The notes below the pieces were generated by a model, which saw nothing but the letters and a program-made list of their open reading frames with translations, did not search any database and was not told the DNA's origin. This document shows, one piece after another, positions 47,045 through 55,187 of a stretch of DNA of 64,000 nt. The DNA lies in NCBI RefSeq assembly GCF_039537265.1, contig NZ_BAABAE010000003.1, positions 1 through 64,000 on the forward strand, given 5' to 3'. Source of the DNA: Terrimesophilobacter bigeumensis (lineage in GTDB: Bacteria; Actinomycetota; Actinomycetes; Actinomycetales; Microbacteriaceae). How positions within the stretch are numbered: position 1 is the stretch's first letter; each line of letters begins with the position of its first letter. Position numbers and translations under genes: made by a program.

Positions 47045-47734
47045 ATGGCGACCAAGTCAAAGGCATACCGCGCTGCTGCCGAGAAGATCGAGGCCGGCAG
47101 GTACTACACCCCGCGTGAGGCGGTGGGCATCGCCCGCTCGACCGGCTCGAGCAGGTTCGACTCCACTGTGGAGGTCGCGCTCAAGCTCGGCGTCGACCCG
47201 CGCAAGGCGGACCAGATGGTGCGCGGCACCGTCATCCTCCCGCACGGGACGGGCAAGACGGCTCGCGTCATCGTGTTCGCCACCGGGCCGGCCGCCGAGG
47301 CCGCGCTCGCTGCGGGCGCGGACGAGGTCGGCGGTTCCGAGCTCATCGAGAAGGTCGCCGGAGGTTACACGAACTTCGACGCCGCCGTCTCGACCCCGGA
47401 GCTCATGGGCCAGGTCGGTCGTCTCGGCAAGGTGCTCGGCCCCCGCGGCCTCATGCCCAACCCGAAGACCGGCACGGTCACGCCGGACCCGGCGAAGGCC
47501 GTCTCCGACATCAAGGGCGGAAAGATCGAGTTCCGCGTCGACAAGCACTCCAACGTGCACTTCATCGTGGGCAAGGCCTCCTTCACCGAGGACCAGCTCG
47601 CGGAGAACGCCAAGGCGGCACTCGACGAGATCGCGCGCGCGAAGCCGAGCTCCTCGAAGGGCCGCTACGTGCTGAAGGGGACGGTGTCGACGACGTTCGG
47701 CCCCGGCATCCCGCTCGACGTCACGGTTCTCTGA
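47045..47734 (+). CDS. rplA: 50S ribosomal protein L1
   Basis: 229 aa, standard length. Motifs include DSTVEVALKLGVDPRKADQMVRGTVILPHGTGK, GKVLGPRGLMPNPKTGTVT and KGGKIEFRVDKHSNVHFIVGK. It binds 23S rRNA and, in many bacteria, its own mRNA for autoregulation. Operon with rplK; a hairpin terminator follows. Confidence 0.97.
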   Translation: MATKSKAYRAAAEKIEAGRYYTPREAVGIARSTGSSRFDSTVEVALKLGVDPRKADQMVRGTVILPHGTGKTARVIVFATGPAAEAALAAGADEVGGSELIEKVAGGYTNFDAAVSTPELMGQVGRLGKVLGPRGLMPNPKTGTVTPDPAKAVSDIKGGKIEFRVDKHSNVHFIVGKASFTEDQLAENAKAALDEIARAKPSSSKGRYVLKGTVSTTFGPGIPLDVTVL

Positions 47735-47775
47735 CAGAAAGCTCTCTGACAGACAGTTTTCCAGCAGAGCACGAG

Positions 47776-47812
47776 CGAAGGGTCTCGCCTCCGGGCGGGG
47801 CCCTTCGTCGTC
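47776..47812 (+). terminator. rplKA terminator
   Basis: CGAAGGGTCTCGCC (47776-47789) pairs with GGCGGGGCCCTTCG (47794-47807), 4-nt loop, followed by TCGTC. It starts 42 bp after rplA. Confidence 0.75.
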
Positions 47813-47894
47813 TCCCCGGCATCCGCCCACCGCTGTCGCGTGAACCAATTCGAAGGAGTAACACGCGTGTCGGGCCATTTAGGCTGTCACAGTC

Positions 47895-48470
47895 ATGAAG
47901 AGCGGTGAATCTCCTTCGAATTCGTTCACACCGGAGCCGACCGTGCGCCGGGCGGGTGCGGCGGATGCCGCGGTGCTGCACGAGGTCGCCGCGACCACTT
48001 TTCCCCTCGCCTGCCCGCCGGACTCCAAGTCCGAAGACATCGAGGCGTTCATCGCCGCACACCTGACCGCGGACGCGTTCGCGCGCTACCTCGCCGACCC
48101 GGCCCGGACCCTCCTCATCGCCGAGTTCGCCGGCGAGCCGGCCGGCTACGCGATGCTCATCGCCGAGGAACCGCACGATCCGGATGTCATGGCAGCGGTC
48201 ATCCGGCGTCCCACGGTGGAGCTCAGCAAGTTCTATGTCATGCCGGGACAGCACGGGCGCGGCGTAGCCCAGGTGCTCATGACGGCGACGGTCGGCGAGG
48301 CAGCCCACAGCGGTGCGGCGAGCCTCTGGCTCGGAGTCAACAACCAGAACGAGCGGGCGAACCGCTTCTATGAGAAGAGCGGGTTCGTCACGGTCGGCAC
48401 CAAGCGGTTCCGCCTCGGCGAACGGTGGGAGAGCGACTTCGTCAGGGAGCTCGTGCTCGCCGATTCCTGA
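47895..48470 (+). CDS. GNAT-family N-acetyltransferase
   Basis: 191 aa. The acetyl-CoA site is seen as KFYVMPGQHGRGVAQVLM (Q/R-x-x-G-x-G/A) with LWLGVNNQNERANRFYEKSGFVTVGTKRFRLG. Members acetylate small molecules or protein N-termini; the target is unknown. TAGGCT lies upstream of ATG 47895 with a gap of about 9 nt. It is separated from rplA by a terminator and convergent with the oxidoreductase at 48552. Confidence 0.83.
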   Translation: MKSGESPSNSFTPEPTVRRAGAADAAVLHEVAATTFPLACPPDSKSEDIEAFIAAHLTADAFARYLADPARTLLIAEFAGEPAGYAMLIAEEPHDPDVMAAVIRRPTVELSKFYVMPGQHGRGVAQVLMTATVGEAAHSGAASLWLGVNNQNERANRFYEKSGFVTVGTKRFRLGERWESDFVRELVLADS

Positions 48471-48479
48471 GTCGAGCCC

Positions 48480-48556
48480 CAGCTGCCAGACCCCAGCCGG
48501 CCTGACCCCCAGCCGTCTGGCCTCAGCCGACCTGACCCCAGCCGTCTGGCCTCAGT
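48480..48556. repeat. Imperfect ~15-bp tandem repeat between convergent genes
   Basis: Five units starting CAGC(C/T)G (near 48480, 48494, 48510, 48524, 48539) alternate between -GCCTGACCCC and -TCTGGCCT endings. The last abuts the stop of the oxidoreductase gene. It may help end transcription, but no standard hairpin is seen. Confidence 0.6.
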
Positions 48557-49514
48557 CGGCGACCCGCAGCACGATCTTGCCGCGCGTGTGGCCCTCCTCG
48601 AGCAGGCGGTGCGCATCCGCGGCCTCGTCGAGCGGGAACTCGCGGTCGACGTGCACCACGAGCTCGCCGGCGTCGATGAGTTCGGCGATCGCGGTGAGCG
48701 ATGCCGTGTCGGAGAGCGCCTTGATGTCGGTCGCGCGCATGCCGGCGGCAGCGGCATCCGCCCGGAATTCGGGCCAGCTGCCGGTCGGGACGTTGATGAG
48801 CAGTCCGCCCGGGCGCATCGCCCTGAGCGAGCGTGTTCCCGTGTCGTCGTGCACATTGCCCACGAGGTCGACCACGAGGTCGAGGTCGCCGGTCTCCTCC
48901 TCGAAGCGGGTGGTGCGATAGTCGATCACCTCGTCGGCCCCGAGCTCCCGCAGCCAGTCGACATTGCGCTCGGATGCGGTGGCGACGACGTGCGCACCGG
49001 CTCGCTTCGCGAGCTGTACGGTGAAGTGCCCGACCCCTCCGGCCGCCGCATGGACGAGCACCCGCTGGCCCCGCTCGACCTGGCCGACCGTCACGATGCA
49101 GCCCCAGGCGGTGAGTGCTGCGCAGGGCACGGCTGCCGCCTGCGCCTCGGTGACGGTTCGCGGTGCACGGGCGATCGCCACGACCGGCACGGTGAGGTAT
49201 TCCGCGTAGCTCCCGGAGAGCCGCGGCACCGAGACCATTCCGTAGACCGCGTCCCCCGGCTGGAACGGATGCGTGTCGAAGGCGGGTCGCACGATCGTGC
49301 CGCAGAAGTCGACCCCGAGGATCGCCGGATACTCGCGGATGAGCCCGGCAGCCCCTCGCCCGGCGCGCGTCTTCGCGTCGATCGGGTTCACCCCCGCCGC
49401 GCTCACCTTCACGAGTGCCTCGCCGATGGCGGGCACGGGCAGGGGGAAGTCTGTCGGGACGAGGACCTCAGGTCCTCCGATCGTGTTCATTGCGACTGCG
49501 TGCATCTGGTCCAT
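48552..49514 (-). CDS. NADPH-dependent quinone/zinc-type alcohol dehydrogenase family oxidoreductase
   Basis: 320 aa MDR-family enzyme. EALVKVSAAGVNPIDAKTRAG and AILGVDFCGTI open the GroES-like domain, VLVHAAAGGVGHFTVQLAKRAGAHVVATAS is the NADPH Rossmann site, and GKIVLRV is the usual end. Zinc-ligand Cys/His are missing, as in quinone oxidoreductases. ATG 49514 is chosen over 49538 because TACGGT lies 6 nt upstream. Substrate unknown. Confidence 0.85.
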   Translation of the reverse strand: MDQMHAVAMNTIGGPEVLVPTDFPLPVPAIGEALVKVSAAGVNPIDAKTRAGRGAAGLIREYPAILGVDFCGTIVRPAFDTHPFQPGDAVYGMVSVPRLSGSYAEYLTVPVVAIARAPRTVTEAQAAAVPCAALTAWGCIVTVGQVERGQRVLVHAAAGGVGHFTVQLAKRAGAHVVATASERNVDWLRELGADEVIDYRTTRFEEETGDLDLVVDLVGNVHDDTGTRSLRAMRPGGLLINVPTGSWPEFRADAAAAGMRATDIKALSDTASLTAIAELIDAGELVVHVDREFPLDEAADAHRLLEEGHTRGKIVLRVAD

Positions 49515-49549
49515 CACACCACCGTAGTCGCAGGCCATAGCATGGTGTT

Positions 49550-50347
49550 GTGACCGACAACCTGCCGGCTGCCGGTCGCCGGAGCCTCGACGCCCACCTC
49601 GCCCTCCTCGGCTGTGCGCTCGTCGCCGCAGCGCTCGTCATCATCTGGGGCGCCAGACTCACCGTGCCCCGCGTCATGTACGTGAGCGAGCTCGGGGCGA
49701 CGGGGGAGCCGACGGCGGAGTGGTTCCGGGCGGCACTGCTGCTCATCGTCGTGGGCGGGAGCCTCATCGCGTGGGCCGGCCGCCGCATCCGCACGATCGC
49801 GCCGCTGCTGCGGGCCTGGGCGCCCGCGATCTCGCTGTGGGTCGGATGCGCGTTCTTCCTCGTCGCCTCCCAGGTGACCTGCACGGCGCGCTGCCCCCTG
49901 CCCTACGGCCCGAGCTTCACCTGGCAGGATTTCATCCACACCTCGGTCGCCGTTCTCGCGTTCGCCGCGGCCTGCTGGGCCATGCTGCAGTGCTCGTTCG
50001 CGGTCGGTCATCGGGCGCTGCGGCGCTTCTCGCTCGCGAGCGGGATCGCGGTGGCGGCCGTCGCCGGTACCGGCGGCATCCTCTCGCTCGCGCGCTTCGG
50101 CACGGATGTCGGCAGCGTGCTGGAGCTCGTCGCGACGACGATCGCGCTCGCCTGGCTCGGTGTGCTCGGGGGTTCCCTCGTCGCCGTCGGGTCAGCCGCG
50201 CAGCAGTTCGAGGAGGCGGTCGGCGAGCCCGATGAGCTGGTGGATCTCGTTGTCGTCCCGGTCGACCCACCGCACGCGCGGCTCGGCTTCGACCGGCACG
50301 AAGTCGCGATGCTGCTCCCAGACGACGAGCGTGCGTTCGGCACCTAG
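49550..50347 (+). CDS. DUF998-like multi-pass membrane protein with an antisense-overlapping tail
   Basis: 265 aa with about six membrane segments. The order (long loop after helix 1, then WAGRRIRTIAPLLRAWAPAISLW, ADRFPDG-like segments missing) resembles DUF998 membrane proteins. TAGCAT 6 nt before GTG 49550 suggests a leaderless start. The last ~50 residues (EEAVGEPDELVDLVVVPVDPPHARLGF...) are hydrophilic and lie wholly antisense to the YqaJ-like gene. The original stop was therefore probably lost and the reading frame extended into the neighbour. Confidence 0.55.
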   Translation: MTDNLPAAGRRSLDAHLALLGCALVAAALVIIWGARLTVPRVMYVSELGATGEPTAEWFRAALLLIVVGGSLIAWAGRRIRTIAPLLRAWAPAISLWVGCAFFLVASQVTCTARCPLPYGPSFTWQDFIHTSVAVLAFAAACWAMLQCSFAVGHRALRRFSLASGIAVAAVAGTGGILSLARFGTDVGSVLELVATTIALAWLGVLGGSLVAVGSAAQQFEEAVGEPDELVDLVVVPVDPPHARLGFDRHEVAMLLPDDERAFGT

Positions 50348-50791
50348 CACGTACTGCTGCCACCAGACCTGCCGCAGGTAGCTGCGCGGGATGCTGCGCC
50401 ACGGCTTCGCGGTCGTCTTGATCTCGGCGAGTTCGATGGCTCCCTCCCGCAACCGGATGCCGTCGGGCGTTGCGAGGTGCGCGTCGTTGTGCTCGGCGTG
50501 GTACAGGTCGATGCTCGGGTCGATCCCGTAGACGGAGCGCACCCAGCGGGCGATCTCCGGCTCGCGCGCTCGGCCGTGGTCCGTGTAGGCGTTGCCGGTG
50601 AAGCTGCTGCCGTTGACCTTCTCGAAGGCGACGGCCTGGAGCGCGCGTTCGCTCGAGAGGCGGGCGACATCCGTGGCCGTGACGCCGCGCCGTCGGGCAC
50701 GCAGCCAGGCGACCCGGTCGGTGGACCGCGCGACGATGCGAGCGCGATGGTCCGGGACGGGGTCTCCCCAGAGGGCCGGCTGCACGCTCAC
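50192..50791 (-). CDS. YqaJ-like exonuclease/recombinase-family protein
   Basis: 199 aa. VTATDVARLSSERALQAVAFEKV, TDHGRAREPEIARWVRS (Glu), PDGIRLREGAIELAEIKTTAKPW (PD-(E)xK) and LRQVWWQQYVLGAERTLVVWEQH follow the YqaJ/lambda-exonuclease motif order. Such nucleases resect DNA for recombination; phage copies are common, but this one lies alone in the chromosome. GTG 50791 is the likely start. Its 3' end overlaps the DUF998-like gene by 156 bp in opposite orientation. Confidence 0.75.
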   Translation of the reverse strand: MSVQPALWGDPVPDHRARIVARSTDRVAWLRARRRGVTATDVARLSSERALQAVAFEKVNGSSFTGNAYTDHGRAREPEIARWVRSVYGIDPSIDLYHAEHNDAHLATPDGIRLREGAIELAEIKTTAKPWRSIPRSYLRQVWWQQYVLGAERTLVVWEQHRDFVPVEAEPRVRWVDRDDNEIHQLIGLADRLLELLRG

Positions 50792-50831
50792 CCGATCATT
50801 CTCTCCCCTGCTACCGTCCCCGGCACGCCTC

Positions 50832-50893
50832 GCGCGGGTGTTTTCTTCTCGCGCGGGTCGAACTCATCCCGCGCGAGAAGAAAACACCCGCGC
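50832..50893. repeat. Perfect 26-bp inverted repeat (10-bp loop)
   Basis: GCGCGGGTGTTTTCTTCTCG...GGG (50832-50857) and its exact reverse complement (50868-50893) surround TCGAACTCAT. It lies in the gap between divergent genes, so it is not needed as a terminator. The size and symmetry suggest another hairpin repeat family. Confidence 0.9.
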
Positions 50894-50994
50894 ATCCTGG
50901 GTCGATCGTGTCGACAGCCAGAAACCCCCGGATGCCGCCGAGTCGGGGTCTGAAGTGACAGACTAGGGGAGCCCCCGCACCCGAAGGACCCGAC

Positions 50995-51753
50995 GTGAGA
51001 ATTGCGACCATGGGGAAGCTGCTGCCCGCGATGGGCGTGCTGCTCCTCACCCTGCTGTGCGGGGTCGCGGTCTCCCCCGCCCTCGCCGCCGATCAGCCGA
51101 AGACGCCGCAGCAGGTGGCCGACTACTTCGCCGATGGGCTCATCCCGCGGCTCATCGACCTGTACGGGTCCGGCGACGGGGTCACCAAGGGGATCGACTT
51201 CGACGCGACGACGACGGTGGGTCCGATCTCCCGCGTACTCGAATGGACGCCCGACTTCCTGGCCGGCAGGCAGACCGAGGTGCCGACGGTGCTCACCAAC
51301 AACTGGGTCGCGTCGGTGAGCGTGCGCGGCGCGGTCCTCGGGCTCGCGACCGTGTGGATCAACCCCGCACTGGATGCCCCGGAACTCGCGGCCTTCGACC
51401 CGCCCGAACTCGCCCGCGCGCTTGCTGCCGCCCCGGCGGAGTCGCTGCTCGTGCACGACCCGGCCCGCAAGGCCTGGTTCGCGATCGACGGGGACGTGTT
51501 GACGCCGCTCGTGCCCGGTACTTCGGGAGCGACCGAGGCGACGACCCCGGATGCCTACCAGCACACCATCTCGGATGCCGCGATCGGCGATAACGCGGCG
51601 GGTTCCGCGCCGCCCGGCGTCGCGATCGCCGCTCTCGTCCTCGGAATCGTGGTCGTCGGTCTCGCGGTGTTCGTCCTGCTGCCGGTGCGGAGGCGGTCGA
51701 AGGCCGCCGACGATGACGAGTTTGACGAGGACGTCGACCTCCCAACCCCATGA
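50995..51753 (+). CDS. Secreted, C-terminally anchored protein, function unknown
   Basis: 252 aa. A signal peptide (MGKLLPAMGVLLLTLLCGVAVSPALAADQP, cleavage near ALA-A) precedes a ~150-residue extracytoplasmic domain. A C-terminal helix (GVAIAALVLGIVVVGLAVFVLLPV) and an acidic tail (DDDEFDEDVDLPTP) follow. The layout is of a type-I membrane protein facing out. Start GTG 50995, with AAGGACC upstream. Directly before rplJ; no family recognised. Confidence 0.65.
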   Translation: MRIATMGKLLPAMGVLLLTLLCGVAVSPALAADQPKTPQQVADYFADGLIPRLIDLYGSGDGVTKGIDFDATTTVGPISRVLEWTPDFLAGRQTEVPTVLTNNWVASVSVRGAVLGLATVWINPALDAPELAAFDPPELARALAAAPAESLLVHDPARKAWFAIDGDVLTPLVPGTSGATEATTPDAYQHTISDAAIGDNAAGSAPPGVAIAALVLGIVVVGLAVFVLLPVRRRSKAADDDEFDEDVDLPTP

Positions 51754-51777
51754 CACCGTTCTTCGGCCCTGACGAGT

Positions 51778-51807
51778 TTGCACGGAACGAGCCCGATCCC
51801 GTAGTCT
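51778..51807 (+). promoter_or_regulatory. Promoter of rplJL
   Basis: -35 TTGCAC (51778-51783) and -10 TAGTCT (51802-51807), spacer 18 bp, leading into the L10 leader. Start expected near 51814. Confidence 0.7.
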
Positions 51808-51813
51808 TGACGA

Positions 51814-51960
51814 AGCCAAAGACCGCTGGTTCGGTGTGCCTGCAAGGGGATGCCGCGAAGGATCGCAGAAGCGAACGCCCGCGCAGGTGTGTGAAGTAGA
51901 CATCCGGATACCGGAATCCCTGCTCCGTGCGCATGCGCCGGAGCATTCTTTTTTGCCTGA
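51814..51960 (+). promoter_or_regulatory. L10 leader with attenuator hairpin
   Basis: About 200 nt between promoter and rplJ contain the order typical of the L10(L12)4 autoregulatory leader: an AAGACCGCTGGTTCGGTGTGCC element, a long stem through GCCGCGAAGGATCGC, then a terminator-like hairpin. The hairpin is GCTCCGTGCGC/GCCGGAGC (51921-51944) with ATTCTTTTTT (51945-51954). Excess L10/L12 would bind the leader and stop transcription. The antiterminator is not drawn in detail. Confidence 0.7.
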
Positions 51961-52010
51961 ACTCGTCGACCTGAACCCAGTTCGAGCGGTCTCCAACAAT
52001 AAGGAGTGCC

Positions 52011-52520
52011 ATGGCGGACAAGGAAGCATCGGTCGCCGAGCTCACGGACAAGTTCCGGAACTCGAACGCCGCCCTGCTCACCGAGTATCGCGGACTCACG
52101 GTCGCCCAGCTCAAGCAGTTGCGCGGGTCGATCGCCGAGCACGCAACCTACGCCGTGGTGAAGAACACGCTCACCAAGATCGCAGCCAATGCGGCAGGAA
52201 TCAGCTCGTTTGACGACGAACTGGCCGGCCCATCCGCGATCGCGTTCGTCCACGGAGACACTGTCGCCGTGGCGAAAGCACTGCGCGACTTCGCCAAGGC
52301 GAATCCTCTGCTCGTCATCAAGGGAGGTTACTTCGACGGTAACCCCCTGAGTGCAGCAGAGGTGACGAAACTGGCCGACCTCGAGAGCCGGGAGGTGCTG
52401 CTGGCGAAGCTGGCCGGCGCCTTCAAGCAGTCGCTGTTCGGTGCGGCCTACCTCTTCAACGCACCGCTGTCGAAGACCGTCCGTACGGTCGACGCTCTGC
52501 GCGCGAAGCAGGAAGCCTAA
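52011..52520 (+). CDS. rplJ: 50S ribosomal protein L10
   Basis: 169 aa. ADKEASVAELTDKFRNSNAALLTEYRGLTVAQLKQLRGSI, AVVKNTLTKIAA and LFNAPLSKTVRTVDALRAKQ match L10. It anchors L12 dimers to the ribosome stalk. AAGGAG lies 6-7 nt before ATG 52011. Followed 71 bp later by rplL. Confidence 0.96.
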   Translation: MADKEASVAELTDKFRNSNAALLTEYRGLTVAQLKQLRGSIAEHATYAVVKNTLTKIAANAAGISSFDDELAGPSAIAFVHGDTVAVAKALRDFAKANPLLVIKGGYFDGNPLSAAEVTKLADLESREVLLAKLAGAFKQSLFGAAYLFNAPLSKTVRTVDALRAKQEA

Positions 52521-52591
52521 ACAGCCCCTCCGTCGGCACCGTCCGACGGGTCAGATCGACAACGTACCAACGTACAAACAAGGAGAAAGAA

Positions 52592-52987
52592 ATGGCCAAG
52601 CTGACCACAGACCAGCTGCTCGATGCGTTCAAGGAGCTCACCCTCATCGAGCTCAGCGAGTTCGTCAAGAAGTTCGAGGAGACCTTCGAGGTCACCGCCG
52701 CAGCCCCGGTTGCTGCTGCTGCTGCCGCCCCGGCCGCCGGTGGCGCCGGAGCCGGTGCCGCTGAGGAGGAGGAGAAGGACACCTTCGACGTCGTCCTCGA
52801 CGCCGCGGGCGAGAAGAAGATCCAGGTCATCAAGGAGGTCCGCGCCCTGACCAGCCTGGGTCTCGGCGAGGCGAAGGCTCTCGTCGACGGCGCGCCGAGC
52901 ACCGTTCTCGAGGGCGTCAACAAGGAGACCGCCGACAAGGCGAAGGCCCAGCTCGAAGAGGCCGGCGCCACCGTCACCCTCAAGTAG
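52592..52987 (+). CDS. rplL: 50S ribosomal protein L7/L12
   Basis: 131 aa. An N-terminal dimer domain (MAKLTTDQLLDAFKELTLIELSEFVKKFEETFEV), Ala/Pro hinge and conserved C-terminal EEKDTFDVVLDAAGEKKIQVIKEVRALTSLGLGEAKALVDGAPSTVLEGVNKE. It is the multicopy stalk protein. AAGGAGAAAG lies upstream of the ATG. Confidence 0.97.
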   Translation: MAKLTTDQLLDAFKELTLIELSEFVKKFEETFEVTAAAPVAAAAAAPAAGGAGAGAAEEEEKDTFDVVLDAAGEKKIQVIKEVRALTSLGLGEAKALVDGAPSTVLEGVNKETADKAKAQLEEAGATVTLK

Positions 52988-53013
52988 TCCGCCACCACGG
53001 CGACGCATGAAGC

Positions 53014-53058
53014 GGCGCGGGACACACCTTAACCACGAGGCATGTCCCGCGCCTTTGC
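53014..53058 (+). terminator. rplJL terminator
   Basis: GGCGCGGGACA (53014-53024) pairs with TGTCCCGCGCC (53043-53053), loop 18 nt, followed by TTTG. It starts 27 bp after rplL. Confidence 0.75.
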
Positions 53059-53285
53059 CGTCTCAGCCGGGAAACTCGGGATCAGGGACGAGCATCCCGA
53101 CTGTTGTTCACCAGGACGCCCGACGGCGAAGCATCCCTGGCTCTTGGTGGGGCAGCGCGGCTCACAATTCGGGTTGCGTGAACCGCCTGGTTCGGACACC
53201 CGGGCCGCACGGAGGATAACCTCCGGGTCGCGCCCGTGCCCTCCATACAACCACAGCCGTGTTCGGAATGCAGGATGAGGGCGGG
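53059..53285. other. Gap between rplL and a convergent LuxR gene, no gene seen
   Basis: About 230 bp with no ORF having a ribosome site or known product and no repeat family matched. Short GC-rich hairpins are possible (for example around 53095-53140), but none is compelling. Confidence 0.4.
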
Positions 53286-54890
53286 TTAGTAGGGGGTGAT
53301 TTCCAGGTACAGCCCCAACTCCCGTACCCGGCGCACCGCTTCCTTGCGATTGGTCGCCGCGAGCTTGCGGTAGATGCTGCGCACGTGGGTCTTCACCGTG
53401 TTGGTGGAGATGAACAGTTCGGCGGCGATCTCGCTGAGCGTCTTGTCGAGGTAGAGGTGCTGGGCGACATCCAGTTCGCGATCGCTGAGCGGCTCGATCG
53501 AGGTGCCGCTCATCCCACCGAGCCCCGCCCTCAGCTCCTCGAGCACCGAGTGGACGTGCTCGGGCTGGTTGCGATCGGTCGCGCGGCCCAGCATCCGCTG
53601 CATCGTCATCGCCGGGACGAGTGTGAACGGCGTGCGCATGCGGGTCCTGCTCACGAACAGGAGTGCCCGATCGAAGGCGATGTCGGCGATCACCTCGTTG
53701 CCGAGGTCGTAGTTCGCGGCCGCTTTCAGCAGAAGCACGTCGATCATGGTCCTGCTCGAGTGGCTCTCGCCGAGGCGCTCGCAGTCCTGCAGGGCGGCGA
53801 GGCATCCGGCGCTGTCCCCGGACTTGAAGCGGATGCCCGCGATGAAGCGCGCGGGGCAGTTCGCGTGGTTCTGGGTGGGGGTGAGGCTCGAGATGATCTG
53901 CTCAGCGGCAGTCAACTCGCCGAGGTGCATGAGCAGGGTGCCCCGCATTCCCTCGCACTGGATGCGCACGGCCGCCGGCCCCTCCCAGGAGCGGATGAGC
54001 TGCTGCGCGTGGTGGACGTGGTCGAGCCCCTCGATATACCGTCCGTTGATGATGGAGATGGCCGCGGTCGCGTAGAGGGCTAGTGGCTCCCAGTCGGTGC
54101 GTTCGGTAATCGTTCGCACCCTCTTCGCGAGTGCCTCGGCATCCTGCAGATGGTTGCGTTCGACCGCGACGAGCAGTTCGGCGATGCGGGCGAGCGCGCC
54201 GAACCGGCTCTCGACGACCTGCGGATCACCGGCCTCTCTCATGCGGGCGACGAAGTCCTCGACGCAGTCGAAGTCGCCGGAGGTGTATTTGAGGAAGCCC
54301 AACCCGGCGAGGCATTCGATGAGCTCCGGCTCCGCCAGGTGGGGATCGCTCAGGCCGTGCGCGAGGCGCAACCAGCCGCTCGCGGCCTCGTAGTCGCCGA
54401 GATGGATGGCGATCATCCCCTGTTGGAGCGCCGTGACGGCCTGGACCGCCACGCGCTTGGCCGGGGTCAGTGTCACATCGCGCTCGAGCACCTCCCAGGC
54501 GGAGTCGGCGAGCTCCCGCGCGGACTCGAGCCGGCCCAGCGAGCGCAGGGCCGCGGCATGGTGCGCTCGGAGCGTCGCCACCGTGTGGACAGAGGCGCCG
54601 TCCTGCGCATCCAGGAGTGCCTGGGCGGTATGGAAATAGGGGAGCGCTGCCGAGCGGCTCGGCGAACCGACCGAACGATAGCTCGCACCGATCGCGGTCA
54701 GGATGCGTGGGTCGGTGTTCCAGTTGTCGAAGGGGAGGCCCTCGATGAGCTCGCGCAACTCACGACCCCGGGAGCTCGTCAGGTGAGGCCATTGATCGGC
54801 GATGTGTTCGACGGCGGCATGGTGGTCACCGGTCTCGAGTGCGCGCGCGACGGCATCCGTCAGCTCTTCGACGCTCCCTGACCACTGCAC
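53286..54890 (-). CDS. LuxR-type regulator with a TPR-like N-terminus
   Basis: 534 aa. Residues ~1-450 are helical repeats of MalT/TPR type (e.g. RAHHAAALRSLGRLESARELADSAW, AVTALQQGMIAIHLGDYEAASGWLRLAH). The C-terminus is a LuxR HTH (EPLSDRELDVAQHLYLDKTLSEIAAELFISTNTVKTHVRSIYRKLAATNRKEAVRRV). The P-loop ATPase of full LAL/MalT proteins is absent. The start is GTG 54890. It may sense a small molecule or protein through its repeats. Divergence from its neighbours gives no target. Confidence 0.78.
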   Translation of the reverse strand: MQWSGSVEELTDAVARALETGDHHAAVEHIADQWPHLTSSRGRELRELIEGLPFDNWNTDPRILTAIGASYRSVGSPSRSAALPYFHTAQALLDAQDGASVHTVATLRAHHAAALRSLGRLESARELADSAWEVLERDVTLTPAKRVAVQAVTALQQGMIAIHLGDYEAASGWLRLAHGLSDPHLAEPELIECLAGLGFLKYTSGDFDCVEDFVARMREAGDPQVVESRFGALARIAELLVAVERNHLQDAEALAKRVRTITERTDWEPLALYATAAISIINGRYIEGLDHVHHAQQLIRSWEGPAAVRIQCEGMRGTLLMHLGELTAAEQIISSLTPTQNHANCPARFIAGIRFKSGDSAGCLAALQDCERLGESHSSRTMIDVLLLKAAANYDLGNEVIADIAFDRALLFVSRTRMRTPFTLVPAMTMQRMLGRATDRNQPEHVHSVLEELRAGLGGMSGTSIEPLSDRELDVAQHLYLDKTLSEIAAELFISTNTVKTHVRSIYRKLAATNRKEAVRRVRELGLYLEITPY

Positions 54891-55187
54891 GATTCACCCC
54901 GTCGCCATATCGGATGAGCCCCGTCACGAATCCGGGGGCTATGGCTCGGGCCCGCCCAGGTGCCGTGAGAATGCCCGCACGTGCCGGCAGACGGCACTGT
55001 CCAGGGCCCACAGTGAGGATACTTGCAACGGTCAGCCGTGTCCACCATAATGAGGACGCACCGCCCCCAGTATCTCTGGCAGTCCCCCGAACTCCCGAGA
55101 AGCCGTGTACCCCGATTTCGAATCGCTCTAGACAGTCTTACCCTCTGGCTAGCCTTCGGAGCATGGTGCCGGGGCAGGATGCAAGGA
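54891..55187. other. Intergenic region between the LuxR start and the LacI stop
   Basis: It should carry the promoter of the minus-strand LuxR gene. No repeat, hairpin or ORF of quality was found, apart from TCTAGACAGTC and TAGCCT words near 55130-55160. Confidence 0.4.

Noticed and set aside
48480..48556. Tandem repeat as a coding extension of the GNAT gene
   Set aside because: The GNAT stop precedes it and the units do not keep a common frame.
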